Positions 14,638 to 15,360 of a stretch of 15,360 bases of DNA are shown one piece after another. Position 1 is the stretch's first letter, and each line of letters opens with the position of its first letter. The DNA is from Pseudomonadota bacterium (lineage in GTDB: Bacteria; Myxococcota_A; Polyangia; Haliangiales; Haliangiaceae). Location: positions 1 to 15,360 of the forward strand of contig JAEWJO010000705.1 of NCBI GenBank assembly GCA_023386455.1. Reading direction: 5' to 3'. The notes beneath the pieces are model-generated. The model saw nothing but the letters and a program-made list of their open reading frames with translations. It was not told the origin of the DNA and made no database searches. The translations under genes were made by a program, and so were the position numbers.

Positions 14638-15360
14638 TCAGCGCTTCGCGACGGCGCACGCGGCCGCCGACCACCGCCACATGAGTGTGGTCGCGAGGCC
14701 GAGGTTTCCTGCACTCACCGCATACAGCCGGTACTCGGGAAACCGCGCGGCGACGAAGAACGCGACGAAGTAGGTGGCCGCGGAGGTCCCGATCCACGGA
14801 TCGGTGTGGACCGCGAACATCCCGCACGACGCTCCCCACAGGAACAGGTTCATCGTCAGGGTGAGGCCGACGGGCTGATCCATCAGGTAGACGCCGACCG
14901 CGAGGACGGCCTGGCCGAGGAAGATGAGCTTGCCGGCCTCGAAGAAGCGGCGGTTGATCGGCGTCAGGTTCTTGCGACGCGCCCATAGCCAGAGCAGCCA
15001 CGAGACACCGAAGCAGAGGAGCGCAAAGCCGACGGCGCGCCCGTGCGAGGCGAGGCCCATGTCGGGACGCAGGCCCGCGAGGAGCGGGAGGACGACGAAC
15101 GCGAACGTCATCGCGCCGATCGCGGTGCGCGTGCGCGGATCGAGGGTCTGGTTCGCGTTGTCCTCGAGCTCTCTGCGCCGCCGCGCGTCGGCCTCGACGG
15201 CGGTTCGCGCCCGGTCGTGGAGCGCGGTCCTGTCGGGCAGCTCGGACAGGAGCGTGAGGGCGGCGCGCGCGTCGCCGCACGCGAGCTCGTACTCGGCGAC
15301 GGCCGTCGTCGCACGCGCGAGCCCGTCGCGCGCCTCGCGGTTGTCGCGCCACGTCGCGAG
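14638..15360 (-). CDS. C-terminal part of a multi-pass membrane protein, probably a Ser/Thr kinase tail; runs off the window
   Basis: The frame stays open from the stop at 14638 to the right edge (240 residues visible), so the internal ATG at 15111 is unlikely to be the start. The visible N-terminal part is helical and TPR-like (AEYELACGDARAALTLLSELP) and ends in a charged stretch (ARRRRELEDNANQTLDPRTRT). About six membrane helices follow, near AMTFAFVVLPLLAGL, VGFALLCFGVSWLLWLWA, KLIFLGQAVLAVGVYLM, LTMNLFLWGASCGMFAV, ATYFVAFFVAARF and GNLGLATTLMW. A TPR-like region followed by a multi-helix membrane tail is seen in large deltaproteobacterial Ser/Thr kinases, and a kinase gene follows 23 bases downstream. 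The kinase domain itself would lie outside the window, so that identity is inference. Any other sensor with this tail is possible. Confidence 0.65.
   Translation of the reverse strand, partial: LATWRDNREARDGLARATTAVAEYELACGDARAALTLLSELPDRTALHDRARTAVEADARRRRELEDNANQTLDPRTRTAIGAMTFAFVVLPLLAGLRPDMGLASHGRAVGFALLCFGVSWLLWLWARRKNLTPINRRFFEAGKLIFLGQAVLAVGVYLMDQPVGLTLTMNLFLWGASCGMFAVHTDPWIGTSAATYFVAFFVAARFPEYRLYAVSAGNLGLATTLMWRWSAAACAVAKR

Noticed and set aside
14615..15352. N-terminal extension of the compact kinase to 15352
   Set aside because: It overlaps the membrane protein gene in another frame and is Arg-rich. Membrane helices in the other frame show which one is real.

Overview
The window is high-GC throughout (roughly 70% by eye), with C or G at most third codon positions. 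Three features suggest a Myxococcota-type bacterium (Polyangia/Haliangium/Kofleriaceae-like): two clear Hanks-type Ser/Thr kinases plus the probable membrane tail of another, a soluble hybrid histidine kinase, and lineage-style VWA, lipoprotein and small secreted helical proteins. This is an inference from gene content and composition, not a taxonomic result. No insertion sequence, prophage, CRISPR array, rRNA or toxin-antitoxin pair was seen, and no stretch over 300 bases lacks a gene.

Layout. Positions 1-536 (+) hold the C-terminal part of a probable VWA-domain protein, which meets a leftward operon tail to tail. That operon (533-3574, minus) is tightly packed: a stand-alone XdhC/CoxI-type molybdoenzyme accessory protein, a 45-codon ORF, a small secreted helical protein, a heme-oxygenase-like protein, a DUF1622 membrane protein and a second small membrane protein. 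Next is a monocistronic NHL-repeat lipoprotein (3718-4812). A two-gene unit follows, with an MscS-like channel translationally coupled to a 'host attachment' (baeRF-like) protein (4909-6212). Positions 6321-9627 form another coupled unit: a transmembrane Ser/Thr kinase with a TPR/HEAT-like outer domain, a GNAT acetyltransferase whose GTG start overlaps the kinase stop, and a small membrane protein carrying an HExxH motif.

The only + strand gene after position 536 is a tRNA-Phe(GAA) at 9753-9825, with a convincing sigma70-type promoter. It converges with a soluble PAS-HisKA-HATPase-REC hybrid kinase (9834-12035). The right end (12121-15360, all minus) carries the truncated tail of a probable membrane kinase or sensor, a compact cytoplasmic Ser/Thr kinase, a SnoaL/NTF2-like protein and an HSL-type esterase, spaced 23 to 41 bases apart.

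How the genes work together: sensing and signalling dominate, with kinases paired to an acetyltransferase, a membrane protease-like protein and small enzymes. The left operon could concern a cofactor or redox process (molybdenum cofactor, heme), but no molybdoenzyme or phytochrome lies in view, so that link is speculative. No established novel system is recognised. The best candidates for something undescribed are the XdhC/heme-oxygenase-like/DUF1622 operon and the kinase-GNAT-HExxH operon.
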